NCBI GenBank assembly: GCA_030635405.1
Contig: DAOVZA010000008.1
Span: 1-16,362, forward strand
Direction of reading: 5' to 3'
Source of the DNA: Desulfocapsa sp.
Lineage (GTDB): Bacteria > Desulfobacterota > Desulfobulbia > Desulfobulbales > Desulfocapsaceae
Length of the DNA stretch: 16,362 nucleotides
In this document: piece after piece, positions 1 to 7,898 of the stretch
Numbering within the stretch: the first letter of the stretch is position 1
Layout of the letters: the number at the start of each line of letters is the position of its first letter
Translations under genes and position numbers: made by a program
The notes under the pieces: model-generated
What the model was told of the DNA's origin: nothing
The model's input: the letters and a program-made list of their open reading frames with translations, nothing else
The model's database searches: none

Positions 1-2543
1 TCAAAAACTTCAATATGAACCGAAGTAAAGGTATCTTCCTTGAGAAGTCGTTCATTAATAAGAATTGAATCCTCAAAGTTAAATCCACGCCAAGGCATGA
101 AGGCAATTGTTACATTTTTACCGAGTGCGAGTTCCCCTTCTTCACAGGAGGGGCCATCAGCAAGAACTGTTCCTTTGATTACTCGATCCCCTGGATAGAC
201 GAGGGGATTCTGAGTAAAACAGGTGTTTTGGTTTGACTTTTTATATTTGGAAAGACGATATACACCTATACCTGTATCAAAACCGTCAACACCATGATTT
301 TCATATCGAACAACAATACGATTAGAGTCAATTTCTTCTACTATGCCTTCAGCACCAGAAAGTAAACACGCTCCAGAATCTCTGGCAACATACCTCTCCA
401 TGCCTGTACCAACCAATGGTGCGGCAGTAATCATGAGAGGTACAGCTTGACGTTGCATATTGGATCCCATGAGGGCACGGTTAGCATCATCGTTCTCAAG
501 AAACGGAATCAGAGAAGCTGCCACACTTACAAGCTGGTTAGGAGCGATATCCATATAACTAACCATATCAGCATTGACGGTGATAACCTCACCTTCTTCG
601 CGTACAATCAGTCTTTCGGCAATAATCTTGTTATTTTCGTCACGCGTTACAGCAGCAGGAGCAATAAGTTGTTTCTGTTCCTGCAATGCACTTAAATATT
701 TAATTTCATCAAGGACAATGGAATCTTTTACTTTTCTGTACGGTGTTTCAATAAATCCATAGGGATTAACACGTGCATAGGTTGCTAAAGAAACAATCAG
801 CCCAATATTAGGTCCCTCAGGAGTCTCAACAGGACAAATACGGCCATAATGTGTCGGATGTACATCACGTACCTCAAAACCTGCACGCTCGCGGGACAAA
901 CCACCTGGTCCAAGAGCAGAAAGTCGTCGTTTATGGGTAACCTCTGATAAAGGATTGGTTTGGTCCATAAACTGTGAGAGCTGAGACGTTCCAAAAAACT
1001 CTTTAATAGCGGCGGAAATTGGTTTAGGATTTACAAGATCATGAGGCATCATGGTCTCAACTTCCTGCAATGTCATACGTTCTTTAATCGCACGTTCCAT
1101 GCGAATAAGTCCCATTCTATATTGGTTTTCTACTAGTTCACCAACTGTACGAACACGACGATTACCTAAATGGTCAATATCATCGACATCACCCTGACTA
1201 TCCTTGAGGCGTACAAGGAAACGAACTGATTCTATAATATCATCTTTGGTCAATGCTCGATGCTCAATATCTGTATCAAGACCAAGGCGGGCATTTATTT
1301 TATAACGACCAACTTCGGAAAGATCGTAGAGATCCTTATTAAAGAAGAGATTATTAAAAAATGTTTGTGCAACTTCAATGGTTGGTGGACTAGATGGACG
1401 TAGTCGTCGATAGATTTCAAGAATAGCATCGTGAGCGGTGATAGCTTTATCTAGAGCCAATGTTTTCCGGAATGCATCCGAATAGGAAATGCCATCTATA
1501 TAGAGGATTTCAAAATTAGTAATTTTGGCCTCTATAAAAGAATCGAGTATCAACTCAGTGACTTCAGCGTTACAGCCTGCGAGAAGTTCACCAGTTTCAG
1601 GTTGTACATGATCTGTAACAAGGTATTTCTCGAGCAGATTTTCCTTTGAAATTTTTAGATACTCAACATTCGCTTTAACAAGACGTTTGCATAGAGCTTT
1701 ACCAAGTTTCTTACCTTCTTTACCTAAGACATCTCCGGTGGCTGGATCAACAAGATCAAATTCAAGACGTTGTCCCTGAACATTTTCAGGGTTAAATTCT
1801 ACGAAATAAGAACCTTTTTCGAACTTAACCTTTAAAGTTGGATAAAACTTACGAAGAAGTTTTTCTGCACTATAAAGAGGCTCATCATCTTCTACCTGAT
1901 CAAAATCAAGGGCTTTTAAAAGTGTTGTAACTGGAAATTTTCGACGCCTGTCTATACGAACATGAAGCACATCTTTGATATCATATTCAAGATCTATCCA
2001 AGAGCCACGAACGGGTATAATTCTGGCAGAGTAGAGCAATTTACCACTTGAATGTTTTTTACCATTATCATGGGTAAAAAAGAGACCAGGAGAACGTTGA
2101 AGCTGAGATACTATTGCTCGTTCAGTTCCATTAATAACGAACACACCATCACCTGTCATTAACGGTAGAGCACCAAGAAAAACCTGCTGTTCTTTAATAT
2201 CACGAATGGTTTGAACTTCAGTTTCTTCATCAACATCGAAGGTGATCAAACGAACTGTAATTTTAACAGGAATATCAAATGTCATTCCACGCTGTTGACA
2301 TTCAGCTATGGTATATTTAGGAACACCAAATGAATAATTAACGAATTCGAGAGAGCAGTGTCCATTAAAATCATTGATAGGAAAGACATTTTTAAAAATA
2401 GCCTGTAAACCAAAATCTTCACGTTCGCTTGGCTCAACATCAATCTGAAGAAATTTTTCGTACGAAATTCGCTGCATGGAAATAAGATGCGGCGGTTCCA
2501 TGATTGATGGGGATTTGGCAAAGTTTTTTCTTACTCTTTCCAT
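1..2543 (-). CDS. rpoB: RNA polymerase beta subunit, N-terminal part (truncated by window edge)
   Basis: This is the first 847 codons of the beta subunit of RNA polymerase, which with beta' forms the catalytic core. The ATG at 2543 follows a GAGG Shine-Dalgarno six bases upstream. The frame stays open to base 1, where codon 848 is cut after two bases. Numbering runs about 11 ahead of E. coli. The rifampicin region lies near 910-1000, with SQLSQFMDQ and THKRRLSALGPGG; the residues matching E. coli D516, H526 and S531 are all the sensitive type. NFEDSI near codons 822-827 holds the acidic pair equivalent to E813/D814. The fragment ends at HIEVF, close to E. coli residue 836. It follows rplL after a 419-bp gap. 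The matching C-terminal part lies at the opposite end of the window. Identity is certain; whether both ends belong to one gene is inference. Confidence 0.97.
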   Translation of the reverse strand, partial: MERVRKNFAKSPSIMEPPHLISMQRISYEKFLQIDVEPSEREDFGLQAIFKNVFPINDFNGHCSLEFVNYSFGVPKYTIAECQQRGMTFDIPVKITVRLITFDVDEETEVQTIRDIKEQQVFLGALPLMTGDGVFVINGTERAIVSQLQRSPGLFFTHDNGKKHSSGKLLYSARIIPVRGSWIDLEYDIKDVLHVRIDRRRKFPVTTLLKALDFDQVEDDEPLYSAEKLLRKFYPTLKVKFEKGSYFVEFNPENVQGQRLEFDLVDPATGDVLGKEGKKLGKALCKRLVKANVEYLKISKENLLEKYLVTDHVQPETGELLAGCNAEVTELILDSFIEAKITNFEILYIDGISYSDAFRKTLALDKAITAHDAILEIYRRLRPSSPPTIEVAQTFFNNLFFNKDLYDLSEVGRYKINARLGLDTDIEHRALTKDDIIESVRFLVRLKDSQGDVDDIDHLGNRRVRTVGELVENQYRMGLIRMERAIKERMTLQEVETMMPHDLVNPKPISAAIKEFFGTSQLSQFMDQTNPLSEVTHKRRLSALGPGGLSRERAGFEVRDVHPTHYGRICPVETPEGPNIGLIVSLATYARVNPYGFIETPYRKVKDSIVLDEIKYLSALQEQKQLIAPAAVTRDENNKIIAERLIVREEGEVITVNADMVSYMDIAPNQLVSVAASLIPFLENDDANRALMGSNMQRQAVPLMITAAPLVGTGMERYVARDSGACLLSGAEGIVEEIDSNRIVVRYENHGVDGFDTGIGVYRLSKYKKSNQNTCFTQNPLVYPGDRVIKGTVLADGPSCEEGELALGKNVTIAFMPWRGFNFEDSILINERLLKEDTFTSVHIEVF

Positions 2544-2580
2544 AATTAACCTCGGGATGCCTTTAACAGATAATTGTATG

Positions 2581-2611
2581 CCCGAAGACAGTGTAGGCCA
2601 CTGTATACGGG
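2581..2611 (-). promoter_or_regulatory. stem-loop in the rpoB 5' leader
   Basis: ACAGTG and CACTGT (2599-2604 with 2588-2593) pair around a five-base loop. Outside an imperfect internal loop, CCCG and CGGG (2581-2584 with 2608-2611) add four more pairs. It begins about 38 bases upstream of the rpoB ATG and leaves the GAGG ribosome-binding site free. No U-tract follows, so it is not an intrinsic terminator. It could be a processing site or a translational control element. That is inference. Confidence 0.4.
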
Positions 2612-2872
2612 ATAAACGACTTTGCAGATAACGCTCTGCCAGCCGGGAAATTTAAAAGGTATGATACTGCGAATACGGAGGGATTAAACAGATACAACAT
2701 TGACTAATAGGACAAAGTTTCAATAAAGCAGAACAGTACTTTCTAGCGTTCATTTCCATAGCATTACACCTGTGTGTAGAATCTGGCTTAAGAAATTAAA
2801 GGACCGAAACAAAAGCATATCTACCTGTTATTCCGACATTACATACAAAACAGCATATTTTTTCTATAAAAC

Positions 2873-2911
2873 TACGATACGCTACAGGCTATAAGCCCGT
2901 AGCGTAACGTA
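2873..2911 (-). terminator. long hairpin after rplL, likely partial terminator or attenuator
   Basis: In the transcript a 12-bp stem (2894-2905 with 2879-2890; one G-U pair) closes on a three-base loop, UAU. It continues with one further pair, a U-U mismatch and four more pairs. The stem starts about 50 bases after the rplL stop. The bases that follow read GUUUUAUAG, a short U-tract, so termination is probably partial. Placement matches the E. coli rplL-rpoB attenuator. An RNase III processing hairpin is an equally good reading. Confidence 0.6.
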
Positions 2912-2962
2912 TGCAACCATGTTAACAGCGAGCGAAAAGCAATTAACAATATGAAGAGAATA

Positions 2963-3346
2963 TCACTTAATCTCTACACCGGCGCCAACAGCTTCAAGCT
3001 GAGTTTTGATCTCTTCAGCTTCATCTTTTGAAACAGCTTCTTTAACAGGTGCAGGAGCACTTTCAACAAGTCCTTTAGCTTCTTTAAGACCAAGTGAGGT
3101 GATTGCACGAACTTCTTTGATGACTTTAATCTTAGCATCACCAACGGAAGCAAGAATAACATCAAATTCAGTTTGTTCGGCAGCAGCTTCTCCACCTTCA
3201 GCAGGTGCAGCTCCAGCAACAGCTACAGCAGCAGGTGCAGCAGCAGAAACACCAAATTTCTCTTCAAGTTCTTTAATAAGCTCAGAAAGCTCAAGTACGG
3301 ACATATTGGAAAGGAAATCAATTACATCGTCTTTAGATACAGCCAT
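2963..3346 (-). CDS. rplL: 50S ribosomal protein L7/L12
   Basis: L7/L12 forms the mobile stalk of the large subunit, which recruits and activates the GTPase factors EF-G and EF-Tu encoded nearby. At 127 residues it has normal length. Residues 1-33 form the dimerisation and L10-binding domain. An Ala/Pro/Gly-rich hinge covers about 34-57 ([19 protein letters not shown]). The globular factor-binding domain covers about 60-127, with the conserved stretch [12 protein letters not shown] and the ending [10 protein letters not shown]. The ATG has the ribosome-binding site AGAGGT about 8 bases upstream. It follows rplJ by 77 bases and is almost certainly co-transcribed with it; the hairpin downstream probably limits read-through to rpoB. 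Confidence 0.98.
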   Translation of the reverse strand: MAVSKDDVIDFLSNMSVLELSELIKELEEKFGVSAAAPAAVAVAGAAPAEGGEAAAEQTEFDVILASVGDAKIKVIKEVRAITSLGLKEAKGLVESAPAPVKEAVSKDEAEEIKTQLEAVGAGVEIK

Positions 3347-3423
3347 TGTATATACCTCTAATTTTAATCGTTTAAAAAGTTATGGTTTACGTTACCGGTA
3401 ACCATTCTTTAATATCGTCAGAT

Positions 3424-3945
3424 CTATGCCTGCTCTTTCTGTTCTTTAATTGCCTGCAAGCCATAAAGAAATGTGCGTGGTACTCCTGAAAGTACCTGTA
3501 CAAGCCCTGTAGGAACGCTGTTAAGAACTGAAAGGAACTGTCCAAGAAGTACTTCCTTGGAAGGAAGTTTAGACAGCGCAATTAAATCATCTGAAGAAAG
3601 TTTCTCTCCATCAAGGGCGGCAGCACGAATTTGCATTTTTTCATGGTCTTTTGCAAATTGAGCGAGTGCCTTTGCTGGCGCAACCGGATCATCATAGCCC
3701 ATAACTACGGCTGTGGTTCCTGTGAAGTCCTCAGCGAGGAAATCGCAGGCGGTATCCGCTACTGCCCTTTTCAGAAGAGTATTTTTTGCAATTCTAATTT
3801 CTGAATCGCAGGTACGCAACTGAATGCGAAGTTCCTGTAACTCAGAAACCTTTAAACCACAATAATCGGCTACCACAGTAAACTTGGCACGGCTGAATGA
3901 ATCATTCAACTCGGAGACTATTGCTGTTTTATCGTCACGGTTCAA
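3424..3945 (-). CDS. rplJ: 50S ribosomal protein L10, TTG start
   Basis: L10 anchors L7/L12 dimers to the GTPase-associated region of 23S rRNA and, in the species studied, represses its own mRNA. The 173 residues match usual family length. Residues 1 to about 130 form the rRNA-binding domain, with the typical opening KTAIVSELNDSF and the motif RIAKNTLLKRAV near 52-63. The C-terminal helices (about 132-173) bind L12 dimers. The start is TTG at 3945: an ideal AGGAGGA (3951-3957) lies five bases upstream and the N-terminus begins where the family normally begins. An upstream L10-type leader suggests autogenous control. Confidence 0.97.
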   Translation of the reverse strand: MNRDDKTAIVSELNDSFSRAKFTVVADYCGLKVSELQELRIQLRTCDSEIRIAKNTLLKRAVADTACDFLAEDFTGTTAVVMGYDDPVAPAKALAQFAKDHEKMQIRAAALDGEKLSSDDLIALSKLPSKEVLLGQFLSVLNSVPTGLVQVLSGVPRTFLYGLQAIKEQKEQA

Positions 3946-3950
3946 AGTAC

Positions 3951-3957
3951 TCCTCCT
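3951..3957 (-). promoter_or_regulatory. ribosome-binding site fixing the rplJ TTG start
   Basis: AGGAGGA lies five bases before the TTG at 3945. No in-frame ATG is placed sensibly near it. The site supports TTG as the true initiator. Confidence 0.8.
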
Positions 3958-4061
3958 AAATCGGTTTAAGATTACTCTTATGTCTCGTCCAACGGTTTGA
4001 ACAAAACGCTTTCGAGTCTAAACAGCGGATACGATATATAAATCAAAACAAGCTGATATAT

Positions 4062-4125
4062 TTATCATTGCCTCGGCAGGACACATAATGTGATTAAACC
4101 TTGCGGAACCTGCTGTCTTCGACTT
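4062..4125 (-). ncRNA. L10-type ribosomal protein leader (cis-regulatory RNA)
   Basis: The 222-bp gap between rplA and rplJ contains GACAGCAGG (4109-4117) and CCTGCCGAGG (4071-4080), which pair as GCAGG/CCTGC around an inner region with a CACA/TGTG helix and a CC-GCAA-GG tetraloop. The pairing of CAGCAGG with CCTGCCGAGG upstream of rplJ is, from memory, the hallmark of the L10 leader family, whose kink-turn binds the L10-L12 complex. A weak stem with a U-tract (CGCT/AGCG at 4007-4027, then UUUUG) lies downstream and might be an attenuator. I see no clear promoter in the rest of the gap. Confidence 0.72.
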
Positions 4126-4167
4126 ATTAAATACTACTATGAAACTCTACTATATAAAATCGCGGTA

Positions 4168-4872
4168 CTACTTCACTGAAGCAGCTAATGCAATAGTGTC
4201 GAGCTTAATACCTGGGCCCATAGTGGAACTGACGGTAACTGAACGAAGATAAATACCTTTTGCCGATGAAGGTTTCAACTGAATAACTTTTTCAACAAAA
4301 GCTTTAAGATTCTCAGTAACTTTTTCTTCACCGAAGGAGCATTTTCCAATGCCGGCATGAATGATTCCAGTTTTTTCAACTCGAAAATCAACTTTACCAC
4401 TCTTGATCTCTTGGATTACTTTAGCAAGATCAAAGGTTACAGTTCCAAGTTTAGCGTTTGGCATTAAATTTCTTGGTCCAAGAACTCTACCAATTTTACC
4501 AACAGTTCCCATCATATCAGGTGTGGCGACTGTTTTATCAAATTCAAGCCAACCATCTTTTATTTTTTCTACCAGATCATCACCACCAACGAAATCAGCT
4601 CCAGCCTCTTTTGCCTCAGCTTCTTTGTCGCCTTTTGCAAAGACCAGTACTCGAGTTTCTTTACCAGTACCATGGGGCAGAACTACAGAAGAACGAACCA
4701 TCTGATCTGCATGACGCGGATCAACTCCGAGTTTCATCGCAATATCTATGGTTTCATCAAATTTTGTGTAGCTACTGGCAAGAAGATGTTTAACTGCATC
4801 TTCAAGTGTGTATTGAAGTGTACAATCTATATTTTCGACTTTATTTCTATAATTTTTTCCGTGTTTCGGCAT
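4168..4872 (-). CDS. rplA: 50S ribosomal protein L1
   Basis: L1 builds the mobile stalk beside the E site that helps release deacylated tRNA, and in E. coli represses the rplK-rplA mRNA. The 234 residues match the usual length. Family features include the basic start [10 protein letters not shown], the segment [20 protein letters not shown] (about 47-66) opening the first domain, and [17 protein letters not shown] (about 128-144) in the central domain. The ATG at 4872 has AGGAGG five bases upstream. It lies 77 bases after rplK. Its ribosome-binding region closely resembles that of rplK, which may relate to joint control. Confidence 0.98.
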   Translation of the reverse strand: MPKHGKNYRNKVENIDCTLQYTLEDAVKHLLASSYTKFDETIDIAMKLGVDPRHADQMVRSSVVLPHGTGKETRVLVFAKGDKEAEAKEAGADFVGGDDLVEKIKDGWLEFDKTVATPDMMGTVGKIGRVLGPRNLMPNAKLGTVTFDLAKVIQEIKSGKVDFRVEKTGIIHAGIGKCSFGEEKVTENLKAFVEKVIQLKPSSAKGIYLRSVTVSSTMGPGIKLDTIALAASVK

Positions 4873-4949
4873 ATCAGCCTCCTACTCTCCAAGATCGTTT
4901 TCTTCTGAGTTCGACCACAGCAGTATGTTAAGATTAATGTATATAAATG

Positions 4950-5372
4950 TTAAACGACTGTAATTCCCATACTTCTAGCAGTTCCAGCAATAATTTTACT
5001 GGCAGCATCAATATCATAGGCATTAAGGTCAGGCATTTTAGTTTCCGCTATCTCTTTCACTTTATCCATACTAATCTCAGCAATACGTTCACTTTTAGGA
5101 TTAGAAGAAGCTTTAGAAATTCCAGCAGCCTTCATTAATAAAAATGAAGCTGGTGGTGTTTTGGTGATGTAGCTAAATGAGCGGTCAGCAAAAACTGTGA
5201 TAACAACAGGAACAATGGTATCACCCATAGCCTGAGTCTTGGCATTAAAAGCTTTGCAAAATTCCATTATGTTCACACCATGCTGACCTAATGCAGGACC
5301 AACTGGTGGTGATGGATTGGCTTTTCCGGCCGGGATCTGTAATTTGATGTATGCCGAAATTTTCTTGGCCAT
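4950..5372 (-). CDS. rplK: 50S ribosomal protein L11
   Basis: L11 binds the GTPase-associated region of 23S rRNA and supports factor-dependent GTP hydrolysis and stringent-response sensing by RelA. Length (140 residues) is typical. The N-terminal domain (about 1-70) has the proline-rich [19 protein letters not shown], the region where thiostrepton acts in other bacteria. The C-terminal RNA-binding domain (about 75-140) includes [14 protein letters not shown] and ends [13 protein letters not shown]. The ATG at 5372 follows AGGAG by six bases. A small stem, ACTCT/AGAGT (5384-5398), sits just upstream of the ribosome-binding site. It follows nusG by 86 bases. Confidence 0.98.
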   Translation of the reverse strand: MAKKISAYIKLQIPAGKANPSPPVGPALGQHGVNIMEFCKAFNAKTQAMGDTIVPVVITVFADRSFSYITKTPPASFLLMKAAGISKASSNPKSERIAEISMDKVKEIAETKMPDLNAYDIDAASKIIAGTARSMGITVV

Positions 5373-5458
5373 ATCTAACTCCTACTCTACTGGAGAGTCT
5401 GTATTAAAATTAAATGCTAAGTATACTTAAAACAACAAGTCTACTTTAAAACAATTTA

Positions 5459-5992
5459 TCAGCTATTCGATACCTGAATATATTCCAATTCAACAGGGGT
5501 ATCCCTACCGAAAATAGAAACCATTACTTTCACACGACCCTTTTCAGGAAAAACTTCATCAACAACGCCTTGGAAGTTAGCAAAGGGTCCATCAATAACT
5601 CGTACAACTTCACCGATTTCAAAAATAACTTTAGGTCTGGGTACTTCAGCACCGTCCTGAATCCTACTAATGATTTTTTGAGCATCAGCCTCAGGAAGGG
5701 GTGTTGGATTTTCATCATCACCAACAAACCCAACTACACGTGGCATGTTATCATGTAGGACATGCCATGTTGTATCATTAAGATCCATGGAAACAAGCAT
5801 ATAACCGGGAAAGAACTTCCTTTCAGAAGTTTTTCTTTTTCCTTTGATCATTTCAACAACTTGTTCAGTTGGAACGAGGATCTCACCGAAAGAATCTTCA
5901 AGTCCCTGTTTTCTGATTCTATCCTCAAGTGTCAGCTTGACCTTATCTTCAAAGCCTGAGTGAACCTGCAATATGTACCATTTTATTGCCAT
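5459..5992 (-). CDS. nusG: transcription elongation/termination factor NusG
   Basis: NusG binds RNA polymerase across the clamp, raises processivity, assists Rho and can link polymerase to the ribosome through S10. At 177 residues it is close to the usual size. The NGN domain covers about 1-115, with WYILQVHSGFEDKV at 5-18 and the conserved RKFFPGYMLV at 58-67. A linker follows, then the C-terminal KOW domain (about 124-177) with the motif GEVVRVIDGPFANFQG. The start codon is ATG at 5992; no strong Shine-Dalgarno is seen, so translation may be modest or coupled. The gap to secE is 82 bases, the standard secE-nusG pairing. Confidence 0.98.
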   Translation of the reverse strand: MAIKWYILQVHSGFEDKVKLTLEDRIRKQGLEDSFGEILVPTEQVVEMIKGKRKTSERKFFPGYMLVSMDLNDTTWHVLHDNMPRVVGFVGDDENPTPLPEADAQKIISRIQDGAEVPRPKVIFEIGEVVRVIDGPFANFQGVVDEVFPEKGRVKVMVSIFGRDTPVELEYIQVSNS

Positions 5993-6074
5993 GAGTTTAT
6001 TATCAGTAAAGGGTAGTGCCTTATATATAAATGAAAGGCGGATTATTGAAAATTGTTATCGTTTTTATCTAAAC

Positions 6075-6323
6075 TTAACGAAGTACAGAATCAATGAGTT
6101 TTCCAAGCAACATATCAACAGAACCAAGATAGGCAGAAGCAAGAATTGAAAAAACAATAACAACACCAGTCAAGCCCATGGTTGTTTTTCTATCAGGCCA
6201 AACTATTTTTGTGAATTCAACTTTAACTTCGTCAATAAATAATCGTATTTGACTTGGAGCAAAGGCAGATGTCTTGTCCTGTTCCAGTTCTTTTCTTTTG
6301 GCGCTTCTTATCTTTTTAGCCAT
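6075..6323 (-). CDS. secE: preprotein translocase subunit SecE
   Basis: SecE is the small subunit that clamps SecY in the inner-membrane protein export channel. The protein has 82 residues, the single-span form found in most bacteria rather than the three-span E. coli form. A basic, soluble N-terminus (1-25) is followed by the conserved amphipathic segment EVKVEFTKIVWPDRKTT (32-48) and one transmembrane helix at about 49-68. The ATG at 6323 has only weak Shine-Dalgarno complementarity. It lies 60 bases after tRNA-Trp and 82 before nusG. Confidence 0.95.
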   Translation of the reverse strand: MAKKIRSAKRKELEQDKTSAFAPSQIRLFIDEVKVEFTKIVWPDRKTTMGLTGVVIVFSILASAYLGSVDMLLGKLIDSVLR

Positions 6324-6383
6324 TTCTTGTAACCACTTTCCGTCAATACAGTTTTAACTTTGCCTTAAGCCAAAATCCTCAAA

Positions 6384-6460
6384 TGGCAGGCCAGGAGGGA
6401 CTCGAACCCCCAGCATCCGGATTTGGAGTCCGGCGCTCTACCAATTAGAGCTACTGGCCT
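6384..6460 (-). tRNA. trnW: tRNA-Trp (anticodon CCA)
   Basis: The 77-nt cloverleaf is complete with an encoded 3' CCA. The acceptor stem pairs AGGCCAG with CTGGCCT, and the discriminator is G. The D arm is GCTC/GAGC. The anticodon stem pairs CCGGA with TCCGG around the loop CTCCAAA, giving anticodon CCA at 6424-6426. The T arm is GGGGG-TTCGAGT-CCCTC. It sits 12 bases after the rpmG stop and 60 before secE with no promoter visible in either gap, so it is probably cut from a polycistronic transcript. This is the usual trnW location upstream of secE in many bacteria. Confidence 0.97.
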
Positions 6461-6472
6461 GTACATACAAAG

Positions 6473-6622
6473 TTACTTTGTTTCTTTATGAGGAGTATGT
6501 GTCCTGCAAAATGGGCAATATTTTTTTAATTCCAATTTTCCAGGAGTGTTCCTTTTATTCTTGGTCGTCGTATAGTTACGACGCTTACATGTACCACATG
6601 CAAGAGTAACAATATCTCTCAT
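6473..6622 (-). CDS. rpmG: 50S ribosomal protein L33, zinc-binding form
   Basis: L33 is a small large-subunit protein near the E site. This 49-residue gene reads [20 protein letters not shown] at its start and ends in THTPHKETK. Two cysteine pairs, C9/C12 and C36/C39, give the zinc-ribbon (C+) form, so expression may depend on zinc supply in species that also have a C- paralogue. The ATG at 6622 follows AGGA by seven bases. It lies 62 bases after tuf and 12 before tRNA-Trp, matching the common tuf-rpmG-trnW-secE block. Confidence 0.95.
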   Translation of the reverse strand: MRDIVTLACGTCKRRNYTTTKNKRNTPGKLELKKYCPFCRTHTPHKETK

Positions 6623-6684
6623 AATTAATCCTAGTATCTAAAGCAAATAACAGCTAAGCCACTGTCTGCTTTTACAAATGTTAT

Positions 6685-7875
6685 TTATTCGATTATTTCA
6701 CTTACAACGCCGGCACCTACGGTTCTACCACCCTCACGGATAGCAAAACGAAGACCAGCATCCATAGCGATCGGAGTTATAAGTGCTCCAATTACATGTA
6801 CGTTATCGCCTGGCATTACCATCTCTACTCCCTCTGGAAGTGTGATTACACCAGTTACGTCTGTTGTTCTAAAATAGAACTGTGGGCGATATCCATTAAA
6901 AAATGGAGTATGGCGACCACCCTCATCTTTTCCAAGGATATAGCATTCTGCTTTAAACTTGGTATGAGGATTAATGCTACCCGGAGCAGCTAGTACCTGC
7001 CCACGTTCAATGTCTTCACGTTTAACACCACGAAGAAGTGCACCGATATTATCGCCTGCTTGACCTTCATCAAGAAGTTTACGAAACATCTCAACACCGG
7101 TACAGGTAGTTTTAACTGTATCTTTAATTCCTACTATCTCTATTTCTTCGCCAACCTTAACAATTCCACGCTCTACACGACCTGTGGCGACTGTACCACG
7201 ACCAGAGATTGAGAAAACATCTTCAATTGGCATAAGAAAAGGTTGATCAACATCACGCTCTGGCTCAGGAATATAAGAGTCAATGGCCTCCATCAGTTCA
7301 TTGATACATTTAGCAGCTTCAGGATCTGTTGGATCTTCAAGAGCTTTCAATGCAGAACCGTGAATGATTGGAATATCATCACCAGGGAATTCATATTTAT
7401 CAAGAAGTTCACGAAGCTCCATCTCAACAAGCTCAATAAGTTCTTCATCATCAACCATGTCGCATTTGTTCAGAAAAACAACAATTGCAGGCACACCTAC
7501 CTGACGTGCAAGAAGGATATGCTCACGAGTCTGAGGCATGGCACCATCATCAGCACCAACAACAAGAATCGCGCCGTCCATCTGAGCAGCACCGGTGATC
7601 ATGTTTTTGATATAATCAGCATGACCTGGACAATCCACATGAGCATAGTGACGATTCTCTGTCTCATACTCTACATGAGCAGTCGCGATGGTTATTCCAC
7701 GCTCTTTCTCTTCAGGTGCCTTATCGATGTTACTGAAGTCAGTAAACTCAGCAAAGCCTTTAGTTGCCTGTACTGCTGTAATTGCAGCGGTCAGAGTGGT
7801 TTTACCATGATCGATATGACCCACAGTTCCAACATTGACATGCGGTTTATTTCTTTCAAATTTTTCTTTTGACAT
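6685..7875 (-). CDS. tuf: elongation factor Tu
   Basis: EF-Tu carries aminoacyl-tRNA to the ribosome as a GTP complex. It has 396 residues, full length. GTPase motifs are intact: GHIDHGKT (19-26), T62 in RGITIAT, DCPGH (81-85, catalytic H85), NKCD (136-139) and SALK (G5). Domains 2 and 3 follow, ending VVSEIIE. The ATG at 7875 has GAGGAA six bases upstream. The 23-base gap after fusA is typical of the str-operon copy, while rpmG and trnW downstream are typical of the second copy that many proteobacteria carry ahead of secE. A single gene with both flanks is the expected hybrid of a tuf-by-tuf recombination or a repeat collapse in assembly. Confidence 0.98.
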   Translation of the reverse strand: MSKEKFERNKPHVNVGTVGHIDHGKTTLTAAITAVQATKGFAEFTDFSNIDKAPEEKERGITIATAHVEYETENRHYAHVDCPGHADYIKNMITGAAQMDGAILVVGADDGAMPQTREHILLARQVGVPAIVVFLNKCDMVDDEELIELVEMELRELLDKYEFPGDDIPIIHGSALKALEDPTDPEAAKCINELMEAIDSYIPEPERDVDQPFLMPIEDVFSISGRGTVATGRVERGIVKVGEEIEIVGIKDTVKTTCTGVEMFRKLLDEGQAGDNIGALLRGVKREDIERGQVLAAPGSINPHTKFKAECYILGKDEGGRHTPFFNGYRPQFYFRTTDVTGVITLPEGVEMVMPGDNVHVIGALITPIAMDAGLRFAIREGGRTVGAGVVSEIIE

Positions 7876-7898
7876 AGTCGTTCCTCAAAATGAATAAG

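Larger units (their letters stand above)
2544..2962 (-). other. 419-bp rplL-rpoB intergenic region
   Basis: This untranslated stretch separates the rplL stop from the rpoB start. It holds a long hairpin soon after rplL (2873-2911) and a smaller one just upstream of rpoB (2581-2611). A third short stem, GCAGA/TCTGC, lies at 2624-2639. I find no good TTGACA/TATAAT promoter pair on the minus strand. A 35-codon ORF (2652-2759) is unsupported. In E. coli the same gap carries a partial terminator and an RNase III site that lower rpoBC expression relative to rplJL; a similar role here is inferred from position and structure. Confidence 0.7.

Noticed and set aside
920..990. Rifampicin-resistance changes in rpoB and streptomycin-resistance changes in rpsL
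   Set aside because: The main resistance positions checked (beta D516, H526, S531 equivalents; S12 K43 and K88) are all the sensitive type.
2306..2521. Several 60-210-codon ORFs lying inside rpoB, rpoC, tuf, fusA and the ribosomal protein genes, on both strands
   Set aside because: They overlap genes of certain identity, have no recognisable domains or ribosome-binding sites, and are explained as out-of-frame or antisense shadows.
5418..5429. Perfect 12-base palindrome TAAGTATACTTA between nusG and rplK
   Set aside because: A 12-base palindrome is expected a few times by chance in 16 kb, the sequence is AT-rich, and no promoter is paired with it.
6646..6685. AATAACA/TGTTATT inverted repeat between tuf and rpmG as a terminator
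   Set aside because: All-A/T-rich 7-bp stem with a loop over 25 bases and no U-tract; it would not terminate, and tuf, rpmG and trnW look co-transcribed.
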